DNA of 37,239 nucleotides, taken from NCBI RefSeq assembly GCF_001435995.1, contig NZ_AYYQ01000018.1, positions 1,651 to 38,889 of the forward strand, given 5' to 3'. The notes under the pieces are model-generated. The model ran no database searches. It saw nothing but the letters and a program-made list of their open reading frames with translations, and was not told the origin of the DNA. Source of the stretch: Apilactobacillus ozensis DSM 23829 = JCM 17196 (GTDB lineage: Bacteria; Bacillota; Bacilli; Lactobacillales; Lactobacillaceae). Made by a program: the position numbers and the translations under genes. Shown piece after piece: positions 7,342-16,238 of this stretch (position 1 is the stretch's first letter; each line of letters starts with the position of its first letter).

Positions 7342-9585
7342 TTGACAAAAAGACAGTCTAAAAAAAGAAGAAAGAATAAAAGAAAGTTAATTAGCAGTGA
7401 CTATAACTTAAATATAATTGGTGCTTTTATAATTCTGGTATCTATTTTTGGTGTTTTTCATCTAGGATTAATTGGAAACTTATCTATACTTATTTTTAGA
7501 GCTTTATTTGGCAATCTATTTCTTTTAGGTCTTTTAATTTCTACTTTTGTGGGGATTAAATTATTATTACAGGGCAGTAGTTTTACTTTTAACTATAAAA
7601 AAACAATAGGATGTTTTTTAATTACTATCGGTTTATTGTTACTATGTTCAGTTTTTACTTTTATAAAAACTCCAAATGTTAATTTTATTTTATATGTGGT
7701 TAATGCAATAAAGAATGACTTCGTAGCTTCTACAGTTAATGTTAGTGTTGGTGGAGGCATTACTGGTGCACTTCTATTAAGCATATTTAATATTTTAGGT
7801 TCAATGATTGGTTCAGCTATTATTGCTTTGATAATTATTGCTATTGGATTTATGTTTATCTTTAATCTAGGGATTAATGATATTTCTAATATATTAAATG
7901 ATTATATTAATAAATTAAAAAACAAGTATAAGAGTTTAAATATTAAATTTTTAAATAAAAATAGAGTTTCCCCACGTCATCAAAAAAGCCCTACTAAATA
8001 CTTATCTAAAAACGATGAAAGAAGTAATGATAAAAAAGAAAGTCCTTTAGAACCTTCAATTCACCGTTCAATTAAAGATGAAAAAGTTCAAAAGTCATCT
8101 GAAGACGATGATATTAAAAACGTTGAAGCCAAAGAAACTAATGATAATGAGCCTTCCAATAATGATGGAGAATATGTACTGCCGGATTCTAGTTTGTTAA
8201 CACAAATTCCAACTGGAAACCAAGATAACGAATATAAAGCTATCGGTGAAAATACTAAAATACTTCAAAAAACTTTAGAGAGTTTTGGAGTAGAAGCTGA
8301 TATAAAAAACGTAAATTTAGGCCCTTCAGTAACTGAATACGAACTTCATCCAGCCATTGGAGTTAAAGTTAGTAAAATTGTTAACTTAGCTGATGATTTA
8401 GCATTAGCGTTAGCTGCAAAAGATATTCGAATTGAAGCTCCCATTCCTGGGAAGTCGTTAATTGGAATTGAAGTGCCAAATAAAGAAGTGTCTATGGTTT
8501 CTTTCAGGGATGTTATAGAGTCGCAAAATAATCCTAAGCATAATTTATTGCAGGTTCCTTTGGGACGCGATGTTAATGGAAATGTTATATCTAGTAACTT
8601 AACTAAGCTTCCACATCTCCTAATTGCTGGTTCTACTGGTAGTGGTAAGTCGGTTGCGGTTAATAGTATAATTACCAGTATATTAATGAATGCATCGCCC
8701 AAACAAGTTAAGTTTATGTTGATAGACCCCAAAAAAGTGGAATTAGGGGTGTACAATGGCATTCCACATTTATTATCACCTGTCGTTTCTGAACCTAAAA
8801 AAGCTGCCCGTTCGTTACACAAAGTAGTTAATGAAATGGAAAATAGGTACGAAATATTTGCTAAACATAATCAAAGAAAAATAAGTAATTATAATGATTA
8901 TGTAGATAGTTTAAACTATGAAGATGGTGGCAGTCGACCTAAATTACCTTATATTGTCGTAGTGATTGATGAGTTAGCTGATTTAATGATGACAGTATCT
9001 AATGACGTAGAAAGTGCAATTATTAGATTGGCACAAATGGGACGAGCCGCTGGAATCCATATGATTATAGCTACCCAACGTCCTTCAGTCGATGTTATTA
9101 CTGGACTTATTAAATCCAATGTACCCTCAAGAATTGCTTTTGCAGTTTCTAGTGGAATTGACTCGCGAACGATTTTAGATTCTAACGGAGCTGAAAAGCT
9201 GTTAGGTCGTGGTGATATGTTGTATCTTCCTATTGACAAAAATAAACCTATTCGTGTTCAGGGTGCTTTTATACCTGATACGGATGTAGAAAATGTTGTT
9301 GACTTTGTAAAGCAACAACAATCACCTGAGTATGATAATTCAATGGTTGTTTCAGATGAGGAATTAAAAAAAGAACAACAAAATGAAGAACAAGACGACT
9401 TATTTGTCGATGCTTTAAAGTTTGTTGTAAAACAACAAAAGGCTAGTACATCACTATTACAACGTCAATTTAGAATAGGATACAATCGTGCTGCTAGAAT
9501 CATTGACGATATGGAACAAAGAGGATATATAGGACCACAAGAAGGAAGCAAGCCTCGGGAAGTTTACAAGCAAATGGATAATTAA
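7342..9585 (+). CDS. ftsK: DNA translocase FtsK/SpoIIIE
   Basis: A septum-anchored ATPase that pumps chromosomal DNA during division. The 747-residue protein has a Lys/Arg-rich N-terminus, about four hydrophobic membrane segments between residues 20 and 180, a charged low-complexity linker (about 195-290), the alpha-beta motor with Walker A GSTGSGKS near 431 and Walker B VVVIDELADLM, and a C-terminal winged-helix gamma domain (about 685-745) that would read chromosome polarity signals. The start is TTG7342 after AGAGG. The linker is short compared with E. coli FtsK but normal for Gram-positives. It ends in a bidirectional terminator and sits just upstream of the dcw cluster. Confidence 0.95.
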   Translation: MTKRQSKKRRKNKRKLISSDYNLNIIGAFIILVSIFGVFHLGLIGNLSILIFRALFGNLFLLGLLISTFVGIKLLLQGSSFTFNYKKTIGCFLITIGLLLLCSVFTFIKTPNVNFILYVVNAIKNDFVASTVNVSVGGGITGALLLSIFNILGSMIGSAIIALIIIAIGFMFIFNLGINDISNILNDYINKLKNKYKSLNIKFLNKNRVSPRHQKSPTKYLSKNDERSNDKKESPLEPSIHRSIKDEKVQKSSEDDDIKNVEAKETNDNEPSNNDGEYVLPDSSLLTQIPTGNQDNEYKAIGENTKILQKTLESFGVEADIKNVNLGPSVTEYELHPAIGVKVSKIVNLADDLALALAAKDIRIEAPIPGKSLIGIEVPNKEVSMVSFRDVIESQNNPKHNLLQVPLGRDVNGNVISSNLTKLPHLLIAGSTGSGKSVAVNSIITSILMNASPKQVKFMLIDPKKVELGVYNGIPHLLSPVVSEPKKAARSLHKVVNEMENRYEIFAKHNQRKISNYNDYVDSLNYEDGGSRPKLPYIVVVIDELADLMMTVSNDVESAIIRLAQMGRAAGIHMIIATQRPSVDVITGLIKSNVPSRIAFAVSSGIDSRTILDSNGAEKLLGRGDMLYLPIDKNKPIRVQGAFIPDTDVENVVDFVKQQQSPEYDNSMVVSDEELKKEQQNEEQDDLFVDALKFVVKQQKASTSLLQRQFRIGYNRAARIIDDMEQRGYIGPQEGSKPREVYKQMDN

Positions 9586-9617
9586 AAAGCTGGGGAATTT
9601 CCCCAGCTTTTATTTTT
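9585..9617. terminator. Bidirectional terminator between ftsK and the DUF4044 gene
   Basis: An 11-bp perfect stem (AAAAGCTGGGG at 9585-9595 with CCCCAGCTTTT at 9601-9611) and a 5-base loop, with T-rich tails on both strands. It ends ftsK on the plus strand and the small minus-strand gene that stops at 9616. Confidence 0.92.
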
Positions 9618-9735
9618 AATTGTTCATAAGTGATATAAGAGAACCTAATATTAGGCCACCGACCATTAAAATAATCATTATCCACACAAAAATCATAGTA
9701 ACCTTTTGAAAACCGGTCTTTTTCTTTTTAGACAT
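9616..9735 (-). CDS. DUF4044-type small membrane protein (39 aa)
   Basis: A short gene easily missed by ORF length cut-offs. It encodes 39 residues beginning MSKKKKTGFQKVTMIFVWIM, with four lysines at the N-terminus, then one transmembrane helix (about 13-36) rich in Ile, Met and Gly, and the end SLMNN. This matches the DUF4044 microprotein family that I know from lactobacilli next to DUF3397 and the dcw cluster. The start has GAAAGTGGTG upstream, the stop directly precedes the shared terminator, and TTGCAA and TAAACT 17 bases apart (9799-9771, minus strand) could be its promoter. The function is unknown. Confidence 0.82.
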   Translation of the reverse strand: MSKKKKTGFQKVTMIFVWIMIILMVGGLILGSLISLMNN

Positions 9736-9820
9736 TTTTACACCACTTTCTTAAAAATATATTATTATTAAGTTTACATTTGATGTTATGAGTTTGCAAA
9801 TAAATTAGGGAGATTATTAT

Positions 9821-10192
9821 ATGTTATTAGAACTATTTAAATTATTGCTTTTCCAAATATTATTTTTATTTATATTTTCAGTTATTTTTAATCTTATAAA
9901 AAAAATTTTGAAATTTAATTGGATTGGTAATGTTAAGGTAAATCAATTTTTTATGCCAATCATGTTTATATATATTCGTCAAATAAGTTTAAATAAGCAT
10001 GGATATTCATTACTTCCATACGTAATCATGATTTGGACCATTTGCTTAATTTTTATTACTAGTTTGCTCTTAATCAAGAAGGGGAACATAGGATATGGAA
10101 AATTATGTTTTCTTTTGTTGAAATTTAGTTCTTTATATAGCTTTGTTGCCTGGATTTTAATTGTTTTATTTTCAGTAGTTAGATGGATTTAA
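9821..10192 (+). CDS. DUF3397 family membrane protein
   Basis: A 123-residue, very hydrophobic protein with about four transmembrane helices (about residues 3-23, 42-56, 65-85, 100-120), connected by short basic loops such as KKILKFNW and IKKGN. This agrees with DUF3397, a lactobacillus family normally encoded right before mraZ. Here mraZ is missing and rsmH comes next. ATG9821 has TTAGGGAGA upstream. The function is not known; conserved position beside the division cluster suggests an envelope role, but only by association. Confidence 0.75.
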   Translation: MLLELFKLLLFQILFLFIFSVIFNLIKKILKFNWIGNVKVNQFFMPIMFIYIRQISLNKHGYSLLPYVIMIWTICLIFITSLLLIKKGNIGYGKLCFLLLKFSSLYSFVAWILIVLFSVVRWI

Positions 10193-10261
10193 TAAAAATA
10201 AAACACGAACATTGTTTTTAGTTTTATTTATATTTTATTTTTGCTCTAAAAAAGCTTTAAT

Positions 10262-10284
10262 ACTATAGTATAAACTATTGTATA
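10262..10284 (+). repeat. Tandem 11-bp repeat over the rsmH promoter
   Basis: ACTATAGTATA (10262-10272) and ACTATTGTATA (10274-10284) match at 10 of 11 positions with a period of 12 bases. Each copy is partly palindromic, and the pair also forms the inverted repeat ACTATA/TATAGT (10262-10267, 10281-10286). They cover the -35 region and abut the -10 of the candidate dcw promoter, as an operator would. Confidence 0.5.
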
Positions 10285-10285
10285 G

Positions 10286-10294
10286 TGGTAAAAT
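10286..10294 (+). promoter_or_regulatory. Candidate dcw promoter (extended -10)
   Basis: TGGTAAAAT is an extended -10 hexamer (TAAAAT at 10289-10294, TG at 10286-10287) without a recognisable -35. It lies 84 bases before rsmH in the 185-base gap where mraZ would normally be. The rest of the gap (10193-10260) holds only an AT-rich weak hairpin after DUF3397. Only one isolated TGGG is seen, not the array of repeats expected for an MraZ operator. Confidence 0.5.
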
Positions 10295-10377
10295 CATACC
10301 TATAAGCCTTATTGGGTCATGAAAAAGTTCGTTTTTTGTTACATAATATAATTATTAAATTTAAAGGGTGAAAATAA

Positions 10378-11322
10378 GTGGTAAATTTTGATCATACGAC
10401 AGTTTTACTAAAAGAAGCAATCAATCAATTAGATGTAAAAGAAAACGGAAAATATGTTGACTGCACTTTAGGTGGTGGTGGACATAGTCAAGAAATATTA
10501 AAACAATTGTCTAATGGACATCTTTATTCTTTTGATCAAGATGATACTGCTATTAAGTATAATCAAAAGCATCTAGAAAAATTTATAAAAAATTACATGG
10601 TTACTTTTGTACATGATAATTTTAGAAATCTTTCTAAGGCATTAAATACCCTAAATGTAACTAAAGTAGACGGAATTGTTTATGATTTAGGCGTTTCATC
10701 ACCACAATTTGATGATGGTGAACGTGGGTTTAGTTATCGATATGATGCTAGATTAGATATGCGTATGGATAGAAGGCAAGGTTTGGATGCTTGGACTGTT
10801 GTAAATCAGTGGCCATATGAAAAGTTAGTAAAAATATTTTTTAGATATGGTGAAGAAAAGTTTGCCAAACCAATTGCTAGAAAAATTGAAAAAATAAGAT
10901 CAAGTAAGGCTATTGATACTACAGAAGAATTAGTAGAAATCATAAAAAGTAGTATTCCAGCAGCAGCAAGAAGACATGGTGGTCATCCAGCAAAGAAAGT
11001 ATTTCAAGCTTTAAGAATAGCTGTTAACGATGAGTTAGGTGCATTAGAAGATTCTTTAGAACAGGCACTAGATTTGTTAGATGTTGGTGGAAGAATTAGT
11101 GTAATTACGTTTCAGTCGTTAGAAGATCGCTTAGTTAAAAATATTTTCAAAGAGAAATCAACAATCAAAGATTTACCACACAACTTACCTATCATTCCTC
11201 CTGAAATGCAGCCTCATTTTCAGTTGGTAAATAGAAAACCTATATTACCTAGCTCAGACGAGTTAAAAAACAATCATAGAGCTCACAGTGCTAAACTACG
11301 TGTGATTGAGAAAATTAAATAG
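10378..11322 (+). CDS. rsmH: 16S rRNA (cytosine(1402)-N4)-methyltransferase RsmH
   Basis: Methylates N4 of C1402 in 16S rRNA in the ribosomal P-site region (also called MraW). It has 314 residues. SAM motif I is [12 protein letters not shown] near residue 31, followed by VHDNFRNL and [20 protein letters not shown], both typical of the family, and the C-terminal [13 protein letters not shown]. The start is GTG10378 with AAAGGGTG 7 bases upstream. It is the first gene of the dcw cluster here, because no mraZ precedes it. Confidence 0.96.
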   Translation: MVNFDHTTVLLKEAINQLDVKENGKYVDCTLGGGGHSQEILKQLSNGHLYSFDQDDTAIKYNQKHLEKFIKNYMVTFVHDNFRNLSKALNTLNVTKVDGIVYDLGVSSPQFDDGERGFSYRYDARLDMRMDRRQGLDAWTVVNQWPYEKLVKIFFRYGEEKFAKPIARKIEKIRSSKAIDTTEELVEIIKSSIPAAARRHGGHPAKKVFQALRIAVNDELGALEDSLEQALDLLDVGGRISVITFQSLEDRLVKNIFKEKSTIKDLPHNLPIIPPEMQPHFQLVNRKPILPSSDELKNNHRAHSAKLRVIEKIK

Positions 11323-11336
11323 AAAGAAGTATTTAT

Positions 11337-11717
11337 ATGGCTCAAAATAATTTGGCAAGTAGCAATCAAGAAGAAGTCTACTTTTCTAGGGAACCAAAAC
11401 GCAATAGACAACAAAACTATAATAGTAATATTAATGTATTTAGCCTTAAATTTTCTAAATTTGAAAAGGTTAGTTTAATATTGGGTTTGTTTTTAGTGTT
11501 TTCCTTAATGATTATTTTGGTTTCATCTAAGGTTAGCTTGGGTGATGCTTCTAATAACTTACACGAAACTGTTAGTAATCTTAATAAAACTCATAGTGAT
11601 AATAATAATTTAAAACAACAAGTTGGTGAACTACAAAACAGTAATCGTCTTCAAAAGATTGCTAATAAAAGCGGTTTATCATTATCTAACGACAATGTAA
11701 GGAATGTAGTTAAATGA
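11337..11717 (+). CDS. ftsL: Cell division protein FtsL
   Basis: A bitopic membrane protein of the FtsL-DivIB-DivIC complex that activates septal peptidoglycan synthesis. It has 126 residues: a cytoplasmic N-terminal part of about 45 residues with basic stretches, one transmembrane helix at about 47-65 (VSLILGLFLVFSLMIILVSS), and an extracytoplasmic coiled-coil (about 70-110, with VSNLNKTHSDNNNLKQQVGE). Identification rests on topology and position between rsmH and the PBP gene, since the family has little sequence conservation. The Shine-Dalgarno is weak (GAAAGAAG). It overlaps the next gene by 4 bases (ATGA). Confidence 0.88.
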   Translation: MAQNNLASSNQEEVYFSREPKRNRQQNYNSNINVFSLKFSKFEKVSLILGLFLVFSLMIILVSSKVSLGDASNNLHETVSNLNKTHSDNNNLKQQVGELQNSNRLQKIANKSGLSLSNDNVRNVVK

Positions 11718-13855
11718 ATAACAACGAAAAAATGAATAGCTTTAATAAACGCCAAACAAACCGTAGTATCTTCGGTAGATGCTTATTTTTATTTTGTATA
11801 GGCGTTTTTTTATTGATAGCGTTAAGGTTTACTTATATAGCCATTTTTAAAAAAGTGAATAACGTTAATTTAAGTGAACAGGCGAAAGAACTTTACACAA
11901 AGACTAATGTTATAAGAGCTAAGCGAGGGACAATTTATGACTCTGGTGGCCAGCCTTTAGCTGAAGATTCCAACACGTATAATATATATATACAATTATA
12001 TAAAAGCGAAAATCAAAAAGATTCAAATGGTCGCCCATTGTACGTGACCGATAAATCTAAAGTAGCTCAAGCTTTATCTAAAACATTGCCAATATCTTAT
12101 AAAAAGGTTATGAAAATAATTTCTAATAAAAAAGCTTTTCAAGTAGAAATTGGTTCGGCTGGTAAAAATATATCTGTAACAACTAAGAATAAAATTGACA
12201 AATATAATGTTACGGGAATACATTTTGAACAACAACAATCTAGACTTTATCCGAATGGAATTTTTGCTTCTCACATCATTGGTTATGCTAGTGGAAACGG
12301 AAACGGTGACTTAGTGGGCCAAATGGGAATTGAAAAACAATTTAATAAATTGTTAACTGGGAAAAATGGTTTAGTTCATATTCAAAAAGATTATAATGGT
12401 GTTCAATTACCAAATACCAAATCCAAAGGCGTTAAAGCTAAAAATGGTAACAATATTTATACTACTTTAGATTACAGACTTCAATCTTTACTAGAAACCG
12501 AAATGTCTAATGTTAATTCTGAAGTACATCCATCTACTATGAACGCTATTTTGATGAATGCTAAAACTGGAGACATTTTAGCAGCATCGCAAAGACCTAC
12601 TTTTAACGCTACTAACATGGAAGGTATTGGAGACATTTGGAGAAATACTTTGTGGCAAGATTCTTATGAACCTGGTTCTACTATGAAGATATTTACCATG
12701 GCATCTTCAATTAATAGTGGAAATTATAATGGAAATGATACTTATTTATCGGGTAGATATGCTATTGATGGAAAAATAGTTCCGGATTGGAATACCAATG
12801 GTTGGGGTAGAATTACTTATGACAAAGGATTTGCTTTGTCTAGTAACGTGGCGATGGCTCATTTAGAACAGCAAATGGGTTCCAAAACATGGTCTGAATA
12901 TATTAATAAATTTAAATTTTTAAGAACTACTAATTCAGGATTCGATGGAGAACAATCAGGAAGTATGCAATTTAAATATCCTATTGAACAAGCTAATACT
13001 GCTTTTGGCCAGGGAATTCAGGTTACCGCTCTTCAAATGATTCAAGCCCTATCTTCAATTGCAAATAATGGTTATATGTTAAAACCTAGGTTTATATCAA
13101 AAATTGATAATCCTAATAACGATAAGGTAATTAAGCAGTATAATAAGCAGGTTGTTGGACATCCTATATCTGCTAAAACCGCTAAAAAAGTTATAAAGCA
13201 CATGGAAGATGTTGTTTATAAACCATATGGAATAGGTTCTGATTACAAAATACCAGGTTATAAAATTGCTGCTAAAACAGGGACTGCACAAGTCAGTGAT
13301 GGGCGTAGTGGTTATGCGTCTGGAGACGACAGCTATCTATACTCAGTTGCTGGAATTGCTCCAGCTAATAATCCTAAGTATATTTTATACATTACAATGA
13401 AACAGCCTCGTTTAACTGGAACTAAAACTCCGACTCAATTAATGGCTCAAATATTTAACCCAGTTATGAAATTAGCCTTGGAAGAGGATGTAAATGCGAA
13501 TAATTCTTCTGATGGTAAAATTCCGGATGTTTCAAACATGGATTTAGAAAAAGCTAAGAACATTTTAACTACTAATGATTATAAATATGCAGTGCTGGGA
13601 AATGGGAATGAAGTTATTGATCAGTCAATTTCGGCAGGTCAAATCATTTCAAAGGCCCGCAAAGTTATTTTAATGACTGATGGTGTTAAAACCATGAATA
13701 ATTTAAAACATTGGTCTAAATATGATGTATATACTTATTGTCATATGGCAGGAATTAAATTGAATGCTGTTGGTGATGGATATGCTTATAAGCAAAGCTT
13801 AAGTCCAGGTGAATTATTAACTAGTGGTAAAAAAGTTACAGTTAAATTTAAATAA
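11714..13855 (+). CDS. Septal penicillin-binding protein 2 with PASTA domains
   Basis: A class B PBP, the division transpeptidase that cross-links septal peptidoglycan (PbpB/FtsI/PBP2X type). It has 713 residues: one N-terminal transmembrane helix (about 23-45), a dimerisation domain, and a transpeptidase domain with active-site STMK at 322-325, SSN at 376-378 and KTGTA at 521-525. The C-terminus has two PASTA-like repeats (about 597-655 and 656-713), which in homologues bind muropeptides or steer localisation. The start overlaps the ftsL stop (ATGA), implying coupled translation. All catalytic motifs are intact. Confidence 0.94.
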   Translation: MNNNEKMNSFNKRQTNRSIFGRCLFLFCIGVFLLIALRFTYIAIFKKVNNVNLSEQAKELYTKTNVIRAKRGTIYDSGGQPLAEDSNTYNIYIQLYKSENQKDSNGRPLYVTDKSKVAQALSKTLPISYKKVMKIISNKKAFQVEIGSAGKNISVTTKNKIDKYNVTGIHFEQQQSRLYPNGIFASHIIGYASGNGNGDLVGQMGIEKQFNKLLTGKNGLVHIQKDYNGVQLPNTKSKGVKAKNGNNIYTTLDYRLQSLLETEMSNVNSEVHPSTMNAILMNAKTGDILAASQRPTFNATNMEGIGDIWRNTLWQDSYEPGSTMKIFTMASSINSGNYNGNDTYLSGRYAIDGKIVPDWNTNGWGRITYDKGFALSSNVAMAHLEQQMGSKTWSEYINKFKFLRTTNSGFDGEQSGSMQFKYPIEQANTAFGQGIQVTALQMIQALSSIANNGYMLKPRFISKIDNPNNDKVIKQYNKQVVGHPISAKTAKKVIKHMEDVVYKPYGIGSDYKIPGYKIAAKTGTAQVSDGRSGYASGDDSYLYSVAGIAPANNPKYILYITMKQPRLTGTKTPTQLMAQIFNPVMKLALEEDVNANNSSDGKIPDVSNMDLEKAKNILTTNDYKYAVLGNGNEVIDQSISAGQIISKARKVILMTDGVKTMNNLKHWSKYDVYTYCHMAGIKLNAVGDGYAYKQSLSPGELLTSGKKVTVKFK

Positions 13856-13875
13856 TATAAGATAGGATGATTTTT

Positions 13876-14832
13876 ATGTACAGTGCATTAGGTTCACTGT
13901 TAATTAGTTTTATACTTACTTTTATTTTCATGCCTTCATTAATAAAATATTTTATAAGTAAACATGAAGGCCAAATGATTAGAGAAGAAGGACCAAAATG
14001 GCATGAAAAAAAATCTGGTACTCCAACTATGGGAGGATTACTATTTATCATTGCCATTACAATATCTAGTTTAATTGTTTCGTTATTTAATAAAACGCTA
14101 AATGCAACAATAATTGTTTTAATATTCATCCTAATTTTGTATGGATTGCTAGGTATGTGGGATGACAGTATTAAATTATTTAGAAGACAAAATGAAGGCT
14201 TAAAAGCCTGGCAAAAGTTTTTGGGACAGGTTGTGGGTGCCTTAATTTTCACGTTTGTTTATGCACAACACTTTCCAATGTCTATTGGAATTCCGTTCAT
14301 TGGCGATTGGCATTTGGGAGCTTTTTATATAATATTTATAGTTTTTTGGCTAACCGGTTTTTCTAATGCTGTTAACTTAGCAGATGGATTAGATGGGTTA
14401 GTTAGTGGATTAAGTATTATTGCCTTTTTAGCATATGCAATCATTGCGTGTGCACAAGGTCAGACCGATGTAATGATTTTTTGTATATCAGTAGTAGGAG
14501 CCTTGATTGCTTTTCTATTCTATAACCATAAACCAGCTAAAATATTTATGGGCGATATGGGTTCTTTAGCATTAGGTGGAGCACTTGCAGCTGTTTCTAT
14601 TTTATTGCATCATGAACTCTCATTAATATGGATAGGACTTGTATTTGTTTTAGAAACTTTAAGTGTCATTATTCAAGTAGCTAGTTTTAAATTAACCGGT
14701 AAAAGAGTATTTTTAATGTCCCCAATCCATCATCATTTTGAAATGTTGGGGTGGAGTGAATGGAAAGTAGACTTCGCATTTTGGGGTGTTGGATTATTAA
14801 CTGCGATAACAGGTGTGTTATTAATTATTTAA
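13876..14832 (+). CDS. mraY: Phospho-N-acetylmuramoyl-pentapeptide transferase MraY
   Basis: An integral membrane enzyme that transfers phospho-MurNAc-pentapeptide from UDP to undecaprenyl phosphate, giving lipid I. It has 318 residues with about ten membrane segments. Conserved elements are Asp96-Asp97 (MWDDSIK), NLADGLDGL with Asp170 and Asp173, [14 protein letters not shown] with Asp227, and the histidine motif [15 protein letters not shown]13876 is preferred to ATG13867, which lies inside the AGGATGA ribosome binding site. It stands between the septal PBP and murD in the usual dcw order. Confidence 0.96.
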   Translation: MYSALGSLLISFILTFIFMPSLIKYFISKHEGQMIREEGPKWHEKKSGTPTMGGLLFIIAITISSLIVSLFNKTLNATIIVLIFILILYGLLGMWDDSIKLFRRQNEGLKAWQKFLGQVVGALIFTFVYAQHFPMSIGIPFIGDWHLGAFYIIFIVFWLTGFSNAVNLADGLDGLVSGLSIIAFLAYAIIACAQGQTDVMIFCISVVGALIAFLFYNHKPAKIFMGDMGSLALGGALAAVSILLHHELSLIWIGLVFVLETLSVIIQVASFKLTGKRVFLMSPIHHHFEMLGWSEWKVDFAFWGVGLLTAITGVLLII

Positions 14833-14852
14833 TTAGATGAAGGTGTATGCAT

Positions 14853-16238
14853 ATGATTAGCATAAAAAATGTTTATGCAAATAAAAAAGTTTTAGTTTTA
14901 GGTGCGGGTAAAAGTGGTACTAACGCAGCTAAATTACTTATTAAAATGGGTGCAAAGGTTACTTTGAACGATAGAAAGAATAAAAGTGAAGTACCTGAGT
15001 ACGATAGTTTAGTAGCTGATAATGTCAATGTAATTTTAGGAAAACAAGATGCTTCTATTTTGGATGATGATTTTGACTTAATGGTTAAAAATCCTGGGAT
15101 ACCTTACGATAATCCAGTGGTTGAAAAAGCTGAACAAATGGACATTCCTATTATTGTTGAAGTGCAATTAGCTAGTGAAATAACTGATGCAGAATTGATA
15201 GGTGTCACGGGAAGTAACGGTAAGACTACGACTACTACTATGATAAATAAAATGTTAAATGCAAATCGTACTTCTGGTAAGTCTTATGTAGCTGGTAATA
15301 TTGGAGTTCCTGCTACCCAAGTAGCTGCTAACGCTGGTAGCAAAGATTCAATTGTTATGGAATTATCTAGCTTTATGCTTTTAGGAATTACTTCTTTGCA
15401 TCCACACATTGCAGTGCTAACTAATATTTTTTCTAATCACCTAGATTATCATAAAACTAGAGAAAATTATGTTAATGCTAAAATGAACATTACTAAGAAT
15501 CAAGACGAAAATGATTATTTTGTTGTTAACTTTGATACAGCTGAATGGCGTGATTTAAGTAAACGTAGTAAAGCACAGGTTGTTCCTTTTTCTAGAAAGG
15601 GGAATTCTAAATTAGGTGCATATGTACAAAATGATAAGATTTATTTTAAATCTGAATATGTTATGGATGTTAAAGACATTAAGCTACCGGGTGAACAAAA
15701 CGTTGAAAATGCATTAGCAGCAATTGCAGTAGCTAAAATTAAAGGCGTTGATAATAATTCTATTAAATCAGTGTTAAGCAAATTTAATGGGGTAAGACAT
15801 CGTGTGCAATATGTTTTAGAAGCTGATGGACGTAAAATTTATAATGATTCTAAAGCTACTGATATTGAAGCAACTCAAATGGCACTGAATGGATTTGATG
15901 AACCAATTGTTTTACTAGCTGGTGGTCTGGATAGAGGATATAAATTTGATAAATTAGTTCCTAATTTATCTAAAAATGTTAAAGCCGTTGTTTTATTTGG
16001 AGAAACTAAGCATTTACTTAAGGATGCTGCTGAAAAAGCAGGCGTTGAAAATATTAAATTGGTTGACAATATAGATCAGGCGGTTCCTATAGCTTATAAA
16101 TTTAGTGAACCAGGTGATGTAATACTTTTATCGCCGGCCAATGCTAGTTGGGATCAATTTAATACTTTTGAAGAACGTGGTGATCGATTTATTCATGATA
16201 TTAAAAAAATTACTGGTGTAAAAGAGGTTAAACAATGA
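14853..16238 (+). CDS. murD: UDP-N-acetylmuramoylalanine--D-glutamate ligase MurD
   Basis: A cytoplasmic ATP-dependent ligase that adds D-glutamate to UDP-MurNAc-L-Ala. It has 461 residues. The N-terminal UDP-binding fold starts VLVLGAGKSG, the ATP loop GSNGKT lies at 120-125 in GVTGSNGKTTTT, and the Mur-ligase segment HRVQYVLEADGRKIYNDSKA with DSKATD lies in the second half. ATG14853 is chosen because AAGGTG (14840-14845) is 7 bases away; the ATG at 14847 would leave one base. It overlaps murG by 4 bases. Confidence 0.96.
   Translation: MISIKNVYANKKVLVLGAGKSGTNAAKLLIKMGAKVTLNDRKNKSEVPEYDSLVADNVNVILGKQDASILDDDFDLMVKNPGIPYDNPVVEKAEQMDIPIIVEVQLASEITDAELIGVTGSNGKTTTTTMINKMLNANRTSGKSYVAGNIGVPATQVAANAGSKDSIVMELSSFMLLGITSLHPHIAVLTNIFSNHLDYHKTRENYVNAKMNITKNQDENDYFVVNFDTAEWRDLSKRSKAQVVPFSRKGNSKLGAYVQNDKIYFKSEYVMDVKDIKLPGEQNVENALAAIAVAKIKGVDNNSIKSVLSKFNGVRHRVQYVLEADGRKIYNDSKATDIEATQMALNGFDEPIVLLAGGLDRGYKFDKLVPNLSKNVKAVVLFGETKHLLKDAAEKAGVENIKLVDNIDQAVPIAYKFSEPGDVILLSPANASWDQFNTFEERGDRFIHDIKKITGVKEVKQ

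Noticed and set aside
8346-8822. A 158-codon open frame on the minus strand.
   Set aside because: It is the antisense shadow of the ftsK motor domain; no ribosome binding site or family resemblance.
10193-10377. A possible decayed mraZ between DUF3397 and rsmH.
   Set aside because: The gap is far too short, and no frame shows MraZ-like segments; treated as absence, not a pseudogene.
13848-14252. A 134-codon open frame on the minus strand.
   Set aside because: It is antisense to mraY and without a ribosome binding site or protein family features.
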